NCBI RefSeq assembly: GCF_900167455.1
Contig: NZ_FUWJ01000011.1
Coordinates: 62,001-126,000, forward strand
DNA: 64,000 bases
Reading direction: 5' to 3'
Source of the DNA: Enhydrobacter aerosaccus
GTDB lineage: Bacteria > Pseudomonadota > Alphaproteobacteria > Reyranellales > Reyranellaceae
Shown here: piece after piece, positions 8,523-16,474 of the stretch
Layout: every line of letters begins with the position of its first letter
How positions within the stretch are numbered: the stretch's first letter is position 1
Translations under genes and position numbers: made by a program
Notes under the pieces: generated by a model
The model's input: only the letters and a program-made list of their open reading frames with translations
Told to the model about the DNA's origin: nothing
Database searches by the model: none

Positions 8523-10139
8523 TCAGATCTTCAATTCGCTGAAGAAGTCGTTGCCCTTGTCGTCGGTGACGATGAAGGCGGGGAAGTTCTCGACCTTGAT
8601 GCGCCAGATCGCTTCCATGCCGAGCTCGGGATATTCCAGAACCTCGACCTTCTTGATGCAGTTCTTGGCGAGGATCGCGGCCGGGCCGCCGATCGAGCCG
8701 AGATAGAAGCCCTTGTGCTTCTTGCAGGCGTCGACGACCTGCTTGCTGCGATTGCCCTTGGCCAGCATCACCATCGATCCGCCATTGGCCTGGAACAGGT
8801 CGACGTAGGAATCCATGCGCCCGGCGGTGGTCGGGCCGAACGAGCCGGACGGCATGCCCTCGGGAGTCTTGGCCGGGCCGGCGTAATAGACCGGGAATTG
8901 CTTGAAATAGTCCGGCAGGCCTTCGCCGCGGTCCAGCCGCTCCTTGAGCTTGGCGTGTGCCGAGTCGCGGGCGACGATCAGGGTCCCGGTCAGGTTCACG
9001 CGCGTCTTCACTGGATGCTGGGTCAGGATCGACAGCGTGTGCGCCATGCCCTTGTCCAGATCGACCGAGACGACATTGCCGGAAAGCTGCTGCGGCTCGA
9101 CCTCGGGCAGGTAGTGCGCCGGGTTGGTCTCGAGCTGCTCGAGGAAGATGCCGTCCTTCGTGATCTTGCCCACGGCCTGGCGGTCGGCGGAGCAGGAGAC
9201 GCCAAGCCCGATCGGCACTGAGGCGCCGTGCCGGGCGATGCGGATCACGCGCACGTCGTGGCAGAAATACTTGCCGCCGAACTGTGCGCCGATCCCCATC
9301 TGGCGCGTCAGCTCCAGCACCTTCTGCTCCATCTCGCGGTCGCGGATGGCGACGCCCTTGTTGTTGCCCTCGCTCGGCAGGTCGTCGAGGTAGCGCGTCG
9401 AGGCGAGCTTCACCGTCTTGAGGTTCAGCTCCGCCGAGGTGCCGCCGATCACGATGGCGAGGTGGTAGGGCGGGCAGGCCGCGGTACCCAGCGTGCGGAT
9501 CTGGGTGTCGAGGAACTTGAGCAGCGACGCTTCGTTCAGTACCGCTGGCGTCTGCTGGTAGAGATAGGTCTTGTTGGCCGAGCCGCCGCCCTTGGCGACG
9601 AACAGGAACTTGTAGGCGTCGCCGTCGGTCGCATAGATGTCGATCTGCGCCGGCAGGTTGGTGCCGGTCTGCACTTCCTTGAACATCGAGAGTGGCGATA
9701 CCTGGCTATAGCGCAGGTTGGTCTCGGTGTAGGTCTTGAACACGCCCTTGGCGATCGCGGCCTCGTCGCCGCCGCCGGTCCACACCGACTGGCCCTTCTT
9801 GCCCATGACGATCGCCGTGCCGGTATCCTGGCACATCGGCAGCACGCCGCCCGCCGCCACGTTGGCGTTTTTGAGAAGCTCGAGCGCAACGTACTTGTCG
9901 TTCGCGGAGGCTTCGGCGTCGTCGAGAATGCTCCGCAACTGCGCCAGATGGCCGGGTCGCAGGAGATGCGAGATGTCGTGGAAAGCAGCGGCCGTGAGCA
10001 GCGTCAGTGCTTCCGGCTCGACCGTCAGCACCTCGCGGCCGTTGAACTTGGCCGTGCCGACGAAGTCGGACGAGAGCTTGCGGTAAGGGGTGGTGTCCTT
10101 GCCGCTCGGGAACATCTCCTGGAACTGGAATTCGGGCAT
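8523..10139 (-). CDS. fumA: Fumarate hydratase, class I (4Fe-4S)
   Basis: Oxygen-sensitive iron-sulfur fumarase that interconverts fumarate and malate in the TCA cycle. It is 538 residues, the normal length for the two-domain class I enzyme. The N-terminal domain contains LPMCQDTGTAIVMGKKGQ and the region around GTAACPPYHLAIVIGG. The C-terminal beta domain contains YYAGPAKTPEGMPSGSFGPT and DKGNDFFSEL. The start at 10139 (MPEFQFQEMF) has AGGAG 8 bases upstream; the frame continues to 10187 but lacks support. sspB lies just upstream on the same strand (66-bp gap). I recall class II FumC at this position in many relatives. Confidence 0.93.
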   Translation of the reverse strand: MPEFQFQEMFPSGKDTTPYRKLSSDFVGTAKFNGREVLTVEPEALTLLTAAAFHDISHLLRPGHLAQLRSILDDAEASANDKYVALELLKNANVAAGGVLPMCQDTGTAIVMGKKGQSVWTGGGDEAAIAKGVFKTYTETNLRYSQVSPLSMFKEVQTGTNLPAQIDIYATDGDAYKFLFVAKGGGSANKTYLYQQTPAVLNEASLLKFLDTQIRTLGTAACPPYHLAIVIGGTSAELNLKTVKLASTRYLDDLPSEGNNKGVAIRDREMEQKVLELTRQMGIGAQFGGKYFCHDVRVIRIARHGASVPIGLGVSCSADRQAVGKITKDGIFLEQLETNPAHYLPEVEPQQLSGNVVSVDLDKGMAHTLSILTQHPVKTRVNLTGTLIVARDSAHAKLKERLDRGEGLPDYFKQFPVYYAGPAKTPEGMPSGSFGPTTAGRMDSYVDLFQANGGSMVMLAKGNRSKQVVDACKKHKGFYLGSIGGPAAILAKNCIKKVEVLEYPELGMEAIWRIKVENFPAFIVTDDKGNDFFSELKI

Positions 10140-10205
10140 GCGACTCTCTCCTGGCGCCTGCTTGGAAGGCGCGCATCCCTGCCGCAAGTGGCGCGCGGCG
10201 TCTAC

Positions 10206-10766
10206 CTACTTCTTTCGGAAGCTGTCGAGCTTGACGACCTTCGACGCGGCATCCTCCGGCTTGGCCGCCGGATCCGTCGTCGTGGCGTCGGGTTTGGCGT
10301 CCCCGCTGGCCTCCGGGGAAGCCGGACCGCCCAGGGACGGGCGCTTTTCCGGCGCTGGCAAGGGTGTCGGCGGCGCGGGCTCGGCCTTCTCCGCCGGTGC
10401 CGCGGCGCCCTTGTCCTTGCGGTCGAATTGCAAACCGAAGCGCACCGAGGGATCGACGAACGCCGACAGCGCCGCAAACGGCACCTTGATGTGCTCCTGC
10501 TGCTTGTTGAAGCTCACCGTGACCTCGAAGAACTCGTTGTTCACGACGAGGTCCCAGTACTGGTGCTGCAGGACGATCGTCATCTCGTCCGGATATTTCT
10601 GCCGCAGATAGTCGGGCAGCTCGACGCCGGGGTCGTGGCTGCGGAAGGAGATGTAGAAATGGTGCGAACCCGGCAGCCCCTTGTCGGCCACTTGAGTCAG
10701 CACACGCCGCACCACGCTGCGCAGCGCGTCGTCGACGAGAGCGTCGTAGTGAAATCGATCGTTCAT
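10206..10766 (-). CDS. sspB: SspB family ClpXP adaptor (alpha type)
   Basis: Adaptor that delivers ssrA-tagged, stalled-ribosome products to the ClpXP protease. It has 186 residues. The N-terminal substrate-binding fold (about 1-120) includes HHFYISFRSHDPGV, YWDLVVNNEFFEVTVSFN and the IKVPFAALSAFVDPS strand-helix. A long flexible Ala/Pro/Glu linker (about 125-172) follows. The C-terminal VVKLDSFRKK matches the short basic ClpX-binding tail of alpha-type SspB. It lies directly downstream of the tmRNA gene on the same strand, so tag maker and tag reader are neighbours. Confidence 0.93.
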   Translation of the reverse strand: MNDRFHYDALVDDALRSVVRRVLTQVADKGLPGSHHFYISFRSHDPGVELPDYLRQKYPDEMTIVLQHQYWDLVVNNEFFEVTVSFNKQQEHIKVPFAALSAFVDPSVRFGLQFDRKDKGAAAPAEKAEPAPPTPLPAPEKRPSLGGPASPEASGDAKPDATTTDPAAKPEDAASKVVKLDSFRKK

Positions 10767-10830
10767 GACTGGCCGGAATTTTCACAAAGCATCGGCCCGC
10801 GTACCACGAGAGTCAATCGTGGGGAACCCG

Positions 10831-11133
10831 AAACGGAGCGACGAAGTGGGAGGGGCTTCTGTTGCCCGGTGCCCCTCCCGAAACCGCGCTTACGTCCGCT
10901 GTTTAGGCGGCAGCAGCGAGTGCAACGTCGTTATCGTTGGCACTTGTGTGTGGCCCTTTACGGCGGAACCATGCCGGGCAAAAACCGCGCCTTTACCACG
11001 CTCGTCGATCCTGTTTCGCCCCCATCGACCTCGCTTCGAGAAGCGAGGGAAAATGGTGGAGGCGCCGGGTACTGCCCCCGGGTCCGATACGCTTATGCCA
11101 CGCGGCGTTTATCGCCATAGTCGGTTTCCCGAC
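10831..11133 (-). ncRNA. ssrA: Two-piece (circularly permuted) tmRNA
   Basis: Rescues stalled ribosomes and tags nascent peptides. On the minus strand the acceptor piece comes first (about 11133-11054), with a T-loop-like segment and an encoded 3' CCACCA ending at 11054. A 30-base spacer (11053-11024) carries the perfect hairpin CCTCGCTT-CGAG-AAGCGAGG and is presumably excised. The coding piece starts at 11023 with GGGGGCGAAACAGGATCGAC. Its first 7 bases pair with CGCCTCC before CCA (one G-U), forming the acceptor stem. The tag frame at 10941-10903 reads ANDNDVALAAAA then TAA. A hairpin with 9-bp arms (10848-10879) follows. The outer ends are estimated, and the 3' end of the coding piece is least certain. 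Confidence 0.92.
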
Positions 11134-11139
11134 GCACCC

Positions 11140-11168
11140 AATATAGGCACGCCGCATCGCTTTTTGAA
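11140..11168 (-). promoter_or_regulatory. Probable sigma-70 type promoter of ssrA
   Basis: On the minus strand TTCAAA (11168-11163) and TATATT (11145-11140) are separated by exactly 17 bp. This places the start site near 11133, at the 5' end of the acceptor piece. The -10 box is strong and the -35 box is moderate. Confidence 0.55.
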
Positions 11169-11246
11169 GTCGCGCGGCAATATGCCGAACGTTCTCCGGT
11201 CCGGCCGGATGTGGGCAACTTTGCGTTGGTCGAGGTCAGTGAGCCG

Positions 11247-11274
11247 TTGGCAGGGGCGTGCCGGACGCTAAAGT
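11247..11274 (+). promoter_or_regulatory. Candidate thyX promoter
   Basis: TTGGCA (11247-11252) and TAAAGT (11269-11274) are spaced by 16 bp, giving a start about 20 bases before the thyX ATG at 11302. The match is moderate and no other element was seen between the ssrA promoter and thyX. The 11169-11246 stretch holds nothing I can identify. Confidence 0.3.
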
Positions 11275-11301
11275 GCCGCTCAAGAACGACGGAAGATTGC
11301 C

Positions 11302-12243
11302 ATGCCCCTCTCCACCGACCAACAGGCCGAGATCGACCAGGCCCGCGAAGGCGGGAACAAGACGTTGCGGCCGGTTGCGCCGGCGCTCGAAGAAATCCTC
11401 TTTCAGGCGCTGCCGGTCCTGGACCACGGCTTCGTGCGCGTGATCGACTACATGGGGGACGATGCCGCCGTCGTGCAGGCGGCCCGCGTGAGCTATGGTC
11501 GCGGCACCAAGAAGGTCAGCGAGGATCGCGGCCTGATCAACTATCTCATGCGGCATCGGCATACGACGCCGTTCGAGATGTGCGAGATCAAGTACCACGT
11601 GAAGCTACCGATCTTCGTGGCCCGGCAGTGGATCCGGCACCGCACGGCCAACGTGAACGAATATTCGGCGCGCTATTCGATCCTCGACAACGAATTCTAC
11701 ATTCCCAGCCCGGAACACCTCGCGGCGCAGAGCAAGTCCAATCGCCAGGGCCGAGACCAGGTGCTGAGCGGCAAGGAAGCCGAGCGCGTCTTCTCGCTCC
11801 TGAAGAAGGACGCCGAGCTCGTCTACGAACACTACCTGGAAATGCTCAACGAGGGTGAAGGCGGCGAGCCGCTCGATCCCGAACGGTCAGGGCTCGCGCG
11901 CGAACTGGCGCGCATGAACCTGTCGCTCGCCTTCTATACCCAGTGGTATTGGAAGACGAACCTGCACAATCTCATGCATTTCCTGTCGCTGCGCGCCGAT
12001 GCGCACGCGCAGTACGAGATCCGTGTCTATGCCGAGACCATGATCGACACGCTGAAGCGCTGGTGCCCGATCTGCCATGACGCCTTCATGGAATACCGCA
12101 TGGGCGGCGCCCATCTGTCAAAGACCGGCCTCTCTGCCGTTCGACGCATGATCGCCGGCGAGAAGCTGGATCAGAAGGCGAGCGGCCTCAATCCGCGGGA
12201 ATGGCGCGAGCTGCTGTCGGCGCTCGGCCTGCCCGGGGCATGA
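11302..12243 (+). CDS. thyX: FAD-dependent thymidylate synthase ThyX
   Basis: Makes dTMP from dUMP using methylene-tetrahydrofolate as carbon donor and FADH2 as reductant, so it does not oxidise folate as ThyA does. It has 313 residues. The ThyX signature RHRTANVNEYSARY is at 112-125 (family RHRxxSxNExSxRY; the Ser is replaced by Asn at this spacing). The FAD/dUMP region RHRHTTPFEMCEIKYHVKLP is at about 84-103. CGGAAGA precedes the ATG. Its stop overlaps the next start by ATGA. Many relatives carry thyA-folA at this place before hflK, so this looks like displacement by ThyX. Confidence 0.97.
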   Translation: MPLSTDQQAEIDQAREGGNKTLRPVAPALEEILFQALPVLDHGFVRVIDYMGDDAAVVQAARVSYGRGTKKVSEDRGLINYLMRHRHTTPFEMCEIKYHVKLPIFVARQWIRHRTANVNEYSARYSILDNEFYIPSPEHLAAQSKSNRQGRDQVLSGKEAERVFSLLKKDAELVYEHYLEMLNEGEGGEPLDPERSGLARELARMNLSLAFYTQWYWKTNLHNLMHFLSLRADAHAQYEIRVYAETMIDTLKRWCPICHDAFMEYRMGGAHLSKTGLSAVRRMIAGEKLDQKASGLNPREWRELLSALGLPGA

Positions 12244-12803
12244 CGGCCGAGCTTGCTGCGCGCGATCCCGGGCAATTGCGCCTGCTGCGCGAACGGGCCC
12301 GGGATGCCGACGCGATCGACGAAATGACGGCGGCGGCGTTCGGTCCGGATCGCTTCCACAAGACCGTCTACCGATTGCGGGAGGAGGTCGCACCGATCCG
12401 CGATCTCTGTTTCGTCGCGCTCGACCAGAAGGGGCGCCTGGTGGCCTCGATCCGCAACTGGCCGATCCTGATCAACGAACGCTGGCCCGCCGTGCTGCTG
12501 GGGCCGCTGTCCATCGCGCCCGAATTGCGCGGGCTGGGCTACGGCAAGGCGCTGATGTGGCACTCGATGGCGCAGTCGCGCATGCAGGGCCATAGCCGCA
12601 TCATCCTGGTCGGCGATCCCGAGTACTACAACCAGTTCGGCTTCCGCCGCGACCTCGCCCTCAACATCCAGCTTCCAGGCTGGGTCGAGGAACGGCGCTT
12701 CCTGGCGCTGGAACTCGTGGCCGGCGCCATGATCGGCGTCCACGGCATGATCGGAAAGCCGGTGCCGCCCAAGCGGGCGACGAGACGACGAAAGAAGCAA
12801 TAA
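12240..12803 (+). CDS. GNAT family N-acetyltransferase
   Basis: A 187-residue acetyl-CoA-dependent acyltransferase. The motif A region GPLSIAPELRGLGYGKALM (about residues 83-101) contains the Q/RxxGxG/A pyrophosphate loop as RGLGYG. It is followed by ILVGDPEYYNQFGFRR, typical of the YhbS-like GNAT branch. The C-terminus is very basic (PPKRATRRRKKQ). It overlaps thyX by 4 bp (ATGA) and is probably translationally coupled. The substrate is unknown. Confidence 0.85.
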   Translation: MTAELAARDPGQLRLLRERARDADAIDEMTAAAFGPDRFHKTVYRLREEVAPIRDLCFVALDQKGRLVASIRNWPILINERWPAVLLGPLSIAPELRGLGYGKALMWHSMAQSRMQGHSRIILVGDPEYYNQFGFRRDLALNIQLPGWVEERRFLALELVAGAMIGVHGMIGKPVPPKRATRRRKKQ

Positions 12804-12875
12804 GGACCGGAATCAGGTCCCGCCCGCCGACCGTACTATGGTGTTGTCCTCGGGGGAGGGCAGATGGATCGGGTC

Positions 12876-12897
12876 CGGGACTATTCCCGTTATTTTT
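12876..12897 (+). terminator. Probable terminator of thyX-acetyltransferase operon
   Basis: CGGGA-CTAT-TCCCG is a short GC-rich stem (12876-12889) followed by TTATTTTT. It lies 73 bp after the acetyltransferase stop and before the convergent mrp end. The stem is only 5 bp, so confidence is moderate. Confidence 0.45.
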
Positions 12898-12932
12898 CCG
12901 TTTGTTTAACGGCCGGGCCGGCGGTCGGGCGA

Positions 12933-14090
12933 TCAGCGCACGACGATGCGCGGCGCCGGTCGGGCGCCCGCCGCCTTCTCTGCCAGCTGCTGCCAGACGC
13001 GCTGCGCGATGTCCTTGTAGACTTTGGCGTGGGGGCTGTCCGGCCGGGCGACGACGATGGGATGGCCCTCGTCGGACGTCGTCCGGATGTCGAGATGCAG
13101 CGGAATCTCTCCCAGGAACGGCACGCCGAGCTTGTCCGCTTCCTCGTGGGCGCCGCCATGCCCGAAGATCTCGGAGCGTTCGCCGCACTTGGGGCACAGG
13201 AAATAACTCATGTTCTCGATGATGCCGAGCACCGGCACGGCCACCTTCCGGAACATGTTGAGGCCCTTGCGGGCATCGACCAGCGCGATGTCCTGGGGCG
13301 TGGAGACGATCACTGCCCCCGACAGGGCGACGCGCTGCGCCAGCGTGAGCTGGGCATCGCCGGTGCCGGGCGGCATATCCACCACCATGACGTCGAGATC
13401 GCCCCACTGCACGTCGCGCAGCATCTGCTCGAGCGCACTCGATACCATGGGACCGCGCCAGATCATCGGCGTGTCCTCGTTGACGATATAGCCGATCGAC
13501 ATGGTGCGGAGCCCATAGCGCTCGATCGGCTTCAACTGCTTGCTGTCCGTGGATTCGGGCTTTTCGTGCACCGACAGCATCCGCGGCATGGAAGGGCCGT
13601 AGATGTCGGCGTCGAGCAGGCCGGTGCGGACACCGATGGCAGCCAGACCGAGCGCGAGGTTGACGGCGGTGGTCGACTTGCCGACGCCGCCTTTGCCGGA
13701 CGCGACGGCGATGATGTGCTTCACGCCGGGCACCTCGATCCGTCCGCCACCGGGTGCGGCATGGGCGGGCCCATGGGAGTGGCCCGCGCGCGCGGGTCCG
13801 CCCGGACGCGCCGGCGGTGCGCCTGGCGGCGGTGCCGCGGCGCGCTCGGCTGTCATGACCACCGTCGCGGACAGGACGCCCGGCATGGCGCGAACCGCCT
13901 GCTCACAGGCCTGACGCAGGGGCTCGAGCGACGGACCGCGGGCCGGATCGACATCGAGCGTCACCGCGACGTGGCCGCCGCGCGTGGCAACGCCGCCGAC
14001 CATGCCCAGGGCGACGACGCTCTTCGCCGTGACCGGGTCGATGACTGTTTCGAGAACGCTGCGTATCGCCGATTCAGTGATTTCCGCCAC
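12933..14090 (-). CDS. mrp: Mrp/ApbC/NBP35-type iron-sulfur carrier ATPase
   Basis: P-loop ATPase that assembles and transfers iron-sulfur clusters. The 385-residue protein has an N-terminal MIP18/DUF59 domain (about 1-85) and then a Pro/Ala/Gly/His linker (about 85-118). The deviant Walker A GKGGVGKST is at about 132-140, with DADIYGPS, VVDMPPGTGD and the C-terminal cluster pair CPKC following. I chose the GTG at 14090 because GGAGAG lies 7 bases upstream; a TTG at 14114 is the alternative. Transcribed divergently from hflK. Confidence 0.93.
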   Translation of the reverse strand: MAEITESAIRSVLETVIDPVTAKSVVALGMVGGVATRGGHVAVTLDVDPARGPSLEPLRQACEQAVRAMPGVLSATVVMTAERAAAPPPGAPPARPGGPARAGHSHGPAHAAPGGGRIEVPGVKHIIAVASGKGGVGKSTTAVNLALGLAAIGVRTGLLDADIYGPSMPRMLSVHEKPESTDSKQLKPIERYGLRTMSIGYIVNEDTPMIWRGPMVSSALEQMLRDVQWGDLDVMVVDMPPGTGDAQLTLAQRVALSGAVIVSTPQDIALVDARKGLNMFRKVAVPVLGIIENMSYFLCPKCGERSEIFGHGGAHEEADKLGVPFLGEIPLHLDIRTTSDEGHPIVVARPDSPHAKVYKDIAQRVWQQLAEKAAGARPAPRIVVR

Positions 14091-14132
14091 GTTCGTTCTC
14101 TCCGCGTGCGGCAATATTATGTCGCCGCTTGA

Positions 14133-14161
14133 TTGAAGGAATAGCTGCCGTCACATATATG
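14133..14161 (+). promoter_or_regulatory. Probable hflK promoter
   Basis: TTGAAG (14133-14138) and TATATG (14156-14161) are separated by 17 bp, predicting a start near 14168, 40 bases before the hflK ATG. Both boxes match four of six consensus bases. Confidence 0.4.
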
Positions 14162-14207
14162 CAGACCGGCTTGAAAGCAAAGTCCCGCTGTGGCCCTGAG
14201 GTGATGG

Positions 14208-15380
14208 ATGGCCTGGAATAACAATAGCGGCGGCCCGTGGGGCGGCGGCGGAAATAGTGGTGGTGGAGGGGGAGGACCTTGGGGAGGGGGCGGCAATCGT
14301 AACAACGGACCGTTCGGCCCGCGCCGTCCTCCAGACATGGACGACGTGATTCGCAAGGGTCAGGAGCGGCTGCGCAACCTTCTTCCGGGTGGGTTCGGTT
14401 CGGTCAAGGGCCTGATCCTGATCCTGCTCGCCGCGATTGTCGTCTGGCTGATCACCGGCTTCTTTCGGGTCCAGCCCAACCAGCAGGCGATCCAGCTGAT
14501 CTTCGGCAAGCCCTATGGCGGCGCCGTCGATCCCGGCCTGCATTACAATCTGCCAGCGCCGATCGGCCATGTCGTCATCGTCAACGTGCTGGACCAGCGC
14601 CGCACGGTGATCGGATCGCGCAGCAACGCCGGCTTCAACCGGAACGCGCGCGCGACCTCGTCCGAGAATCTGATGCTGACCGGCGACGAGAACATCGTCG
14701 ATATCGAGTTCGCCGTGCTGTGGCAGATCAAGGACGTGTTCCGCTACGCCTTCGCCGTGCGCAACGCCGAGGAAATCGTGCGCGCGGCCGCCGAAGCGGC
14801 GATGCGCGAGATCATCGGCAAGTCCAACCTTCAATATGCCCAGACCGAGGGTCGTACCCGGATCGAGCAGGACACCAAGGAACTGCTGCAGCGGATCCTC
14901 GACGAATACGGCATGGGCGTGCTCATCGCCCAGGTCCAGCTGTTGCGCGTCGATCCCCCGCAGGAGGTGATCTCGGCTTTCCGCGACGTGCAGGCCGCCC
15001 GCGCCGACAAGGAGAAGAACATCAACGAGGCCAACACCTATCGCAACCAGGTACTGCCGCGCGCCAAAGGTGAGGCCGCCTCGATCGTCCAGAAGGCCGA
15101 GGGTTACAAGGCGCAGGTCGTGGCACGCGCCAAGGGCGACACGCAGCGCTTTACCCAGGTCTACGACCAGTACGTCAAGGCCAAGGACATCACAGCCGAA
15201 CGTCTCTACCTCGAGACGATGGAAGAAGTGCTGCGCGACGTGAACAAGGTCGTGGTCGACAAGGACGCCGCCGGACCGGGCGTGCTGCCCTATCTGCCGT
15301 TGCCAGAGCTCAAGCCCAACCAGCCTGCCACGCCGCTGCCGCCGCGGGTGAGTCCGTCCGCTCAGGGAGCGTCGCGATGA
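14208..15380 (+). CDS. hflK: FtsH protease modulator HflK
   Basis: Membrane SPFH protein that, with HflC, caps and regulates the FtsH protease in the inner membrane. It has 390 residues. A Gly/Asn-rich, mostly cytoplasmic N-terminus (1-40) is followed by one transmembrane helix (about 64-86, VKGLILILLAAIVVWLITGFF) and a periplasmic SPFH/band-7 domain starting VQPNQQAIQLIFGKPYGG. A helical region with ANTYRNQVLPRAKGEA and a Pro-rich tail follow. GAGGTGATGG precedes the ATG. It overlaps hflC by 4 bp. Confidence 0.95.
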   Translation: MAWNNNSGGPWGGGGNSGGGGGGPWGGGGNRNNGPFGPRRPPDMDDVIRKGQERLRNLLPGGFGSVKGLILILLAAIVVWLITGFFRVQPNQQAIQLIFGKPYGGAVDPGLHYNLPAPIGHVVIVNVLDQRRTVIGSRSNAGFNRNARATSSENLMLTGDENIVDIEFAVLWQIKDVFRYAFAVRNAEEIVRAAAEAAMREIIGKSNLQYAQTEGRTRIEQDTKELLQRILDEYGMGVLIAQVQLLRVDPPQEVISAFRDVQAARADKEKNINEANTYRNQVLPRAKGEAASIVQKAEGYKAQVVARAKGDTQRFTQVYDQYVKAKDITAERLYLETMEEVLRDVNKVVVDKDAAGPGVLPYLPLPELKPNQPATPLPPRVSPSAQGASR

Positions 15381-16267
15381 GCAACCGTTCGATCTTCGCG
15401 CTGGTATCGCTGGCGATCGTCATCTTCCTGCTGACCCAGACCTTGTACAGCGTCGACCCCACCACGCAGGTGCTGGTGCGCCAGTTCGGCGCCCTGGTCG
15501 GACAACCCAAGACCGAGCCCGGCCTCTACGCCAAGATCCCGCTGGTCCAGGACATCGTCCGCATCGACCGCCGGCTGATGGCTTACGAGGCCGACGAGTT
15601 CGAGATCATCGCCGGCGACCAGAAGCGGCTCGTGGTCGATGCCTACGCCATGTACCGGATCAACGACGCCCGCCTGTTCGCGGAACGTGTTCCGGCCGGC
15701 GAACCGGCGCTGCGCGGGCTTCTCGACTCGCTGATCAATTCCGAGATCCGTGGCGTGTTGAGCTCGGTGCCGCTGCACGCCGTTCTCACCGAGCAGCGCG
15801 CCAGCCTGATGGACGACATCACGAAGCGCGTGAACGGCAAGACCAAGGATCTCGGCGTCCAGGTCGTGGACGTTCGCATCAAGCGGGCTGACCTGCCGCA
15901 GGCGAATTCCCAGTCCGTCTACAGCCGGATGAAGACCGATCGCGAACGCGAGGCCGGGCAACTGCGTGCCGAGGGCGACGAGGAGAACCAGCGCATCCGG
16001 GCGACGGCTGACCGCGAGGTCACGGTGATCAAGGCCGATGCCGGCTTGCAGGCTCAGATCGCCATGGGCGAGGGCGACGCCGAGGCGACCCGGATCTATG
16101 CCGAGACCTTCAATCGCGACAAGGACTTCTACGCCTTCTGGCGGCGCATGGAGGCCTACCGCCAGGCCTTCGCCGCCGGCGGCACGATGATCCTCAGCCC
16201 GACGGACAACGCCTTCTTCCGCTACTTCAACGAGCCGCCGGCCGACGCGCTGACCGGCAAGAAGTAG
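15377..16267 (+). CDS. hflC: FtsH protease modulator HflC
   Basis: Partner of HflK in the periplasmic cage around FtsH. It has 296 residues. The N-terminal signal-anchor FALVSLAIVIFLLTQTLYSV (about 6-25) is followed by an SPFH domain (VDPTTQVLVRQFGALVG onward) and a long helix containing SRMKTDREREAGQLRAEGDE. The ATG overlaps the hflK stop as ATGA, showing translational coupling. A terminator follows 20 bp after the stop, so hflKC forms its own unit. Confidence 0.95.
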   Translation: MSNRSIFALVSLAIVIFLLTQTLYSVDPTTQVLVRQFGALVGQPKTEPGLYAKIPLVQDIVRIDRRLMAYEADEFEIIAGDQKRLVVDAYAMYRINDARLFAERVPAGEPALRGLLDSLINSEIRGVLSSVPLHAVLTEQRASLMDDITKRVNGKTKDLGVQVVDVRIKRADLPQANSQSVYSRMKTDREREAGQLRAEGDEENQRIRATADREVTVIKADAGLQAQIAMGEGDAEATRIYAETFNRDKDFYAFWRRMEAYRQAFAAGGTMILSPTDNAFFRYFNEPPADALTGKK

Positions 16268-16286
16268 TCTCTCGCGCCGATACGTT

Positions 16287-16328
16287 ACCGGCGGCTGTGG
16301 CAGGTCTGCCACGCCGCCGGTTTCTTTT
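16287..16328 (+). terminator. Rho-independent terminator of hflKC
   Basis: The outer 9-bp arms ACCGGCGGC (16287-16295) and GCCGCCGGT (16313-16321) enclose an inner GTGGCA-GGTC-TGCCAC stem. The whole is followed by TTTCTTTTT. This is a strong, nearly perfect hairpin. Confidence 0.9.
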
Positions 16329-16474
16329 TGTGGGGAGCTGAAAAAGCGCCGCGAACAGGCCTACATAACGGGCTCTTTATTTGCGCCACAATCGGCGCAC
16401 ATGTAGAGAGTGAATCGTATGCGCGGCGCCGGCCGTTCCGACTTTTGGGCCTCGAGCGCCGTGGGAGGTCGGGC

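Noticed and set aside
12201..12239. Upstream extension of the acetyltransferase into thyX
   Set aside because: The ATGA overlap at 12240 gives the coupled start; the extension has no start signal and is out of family.
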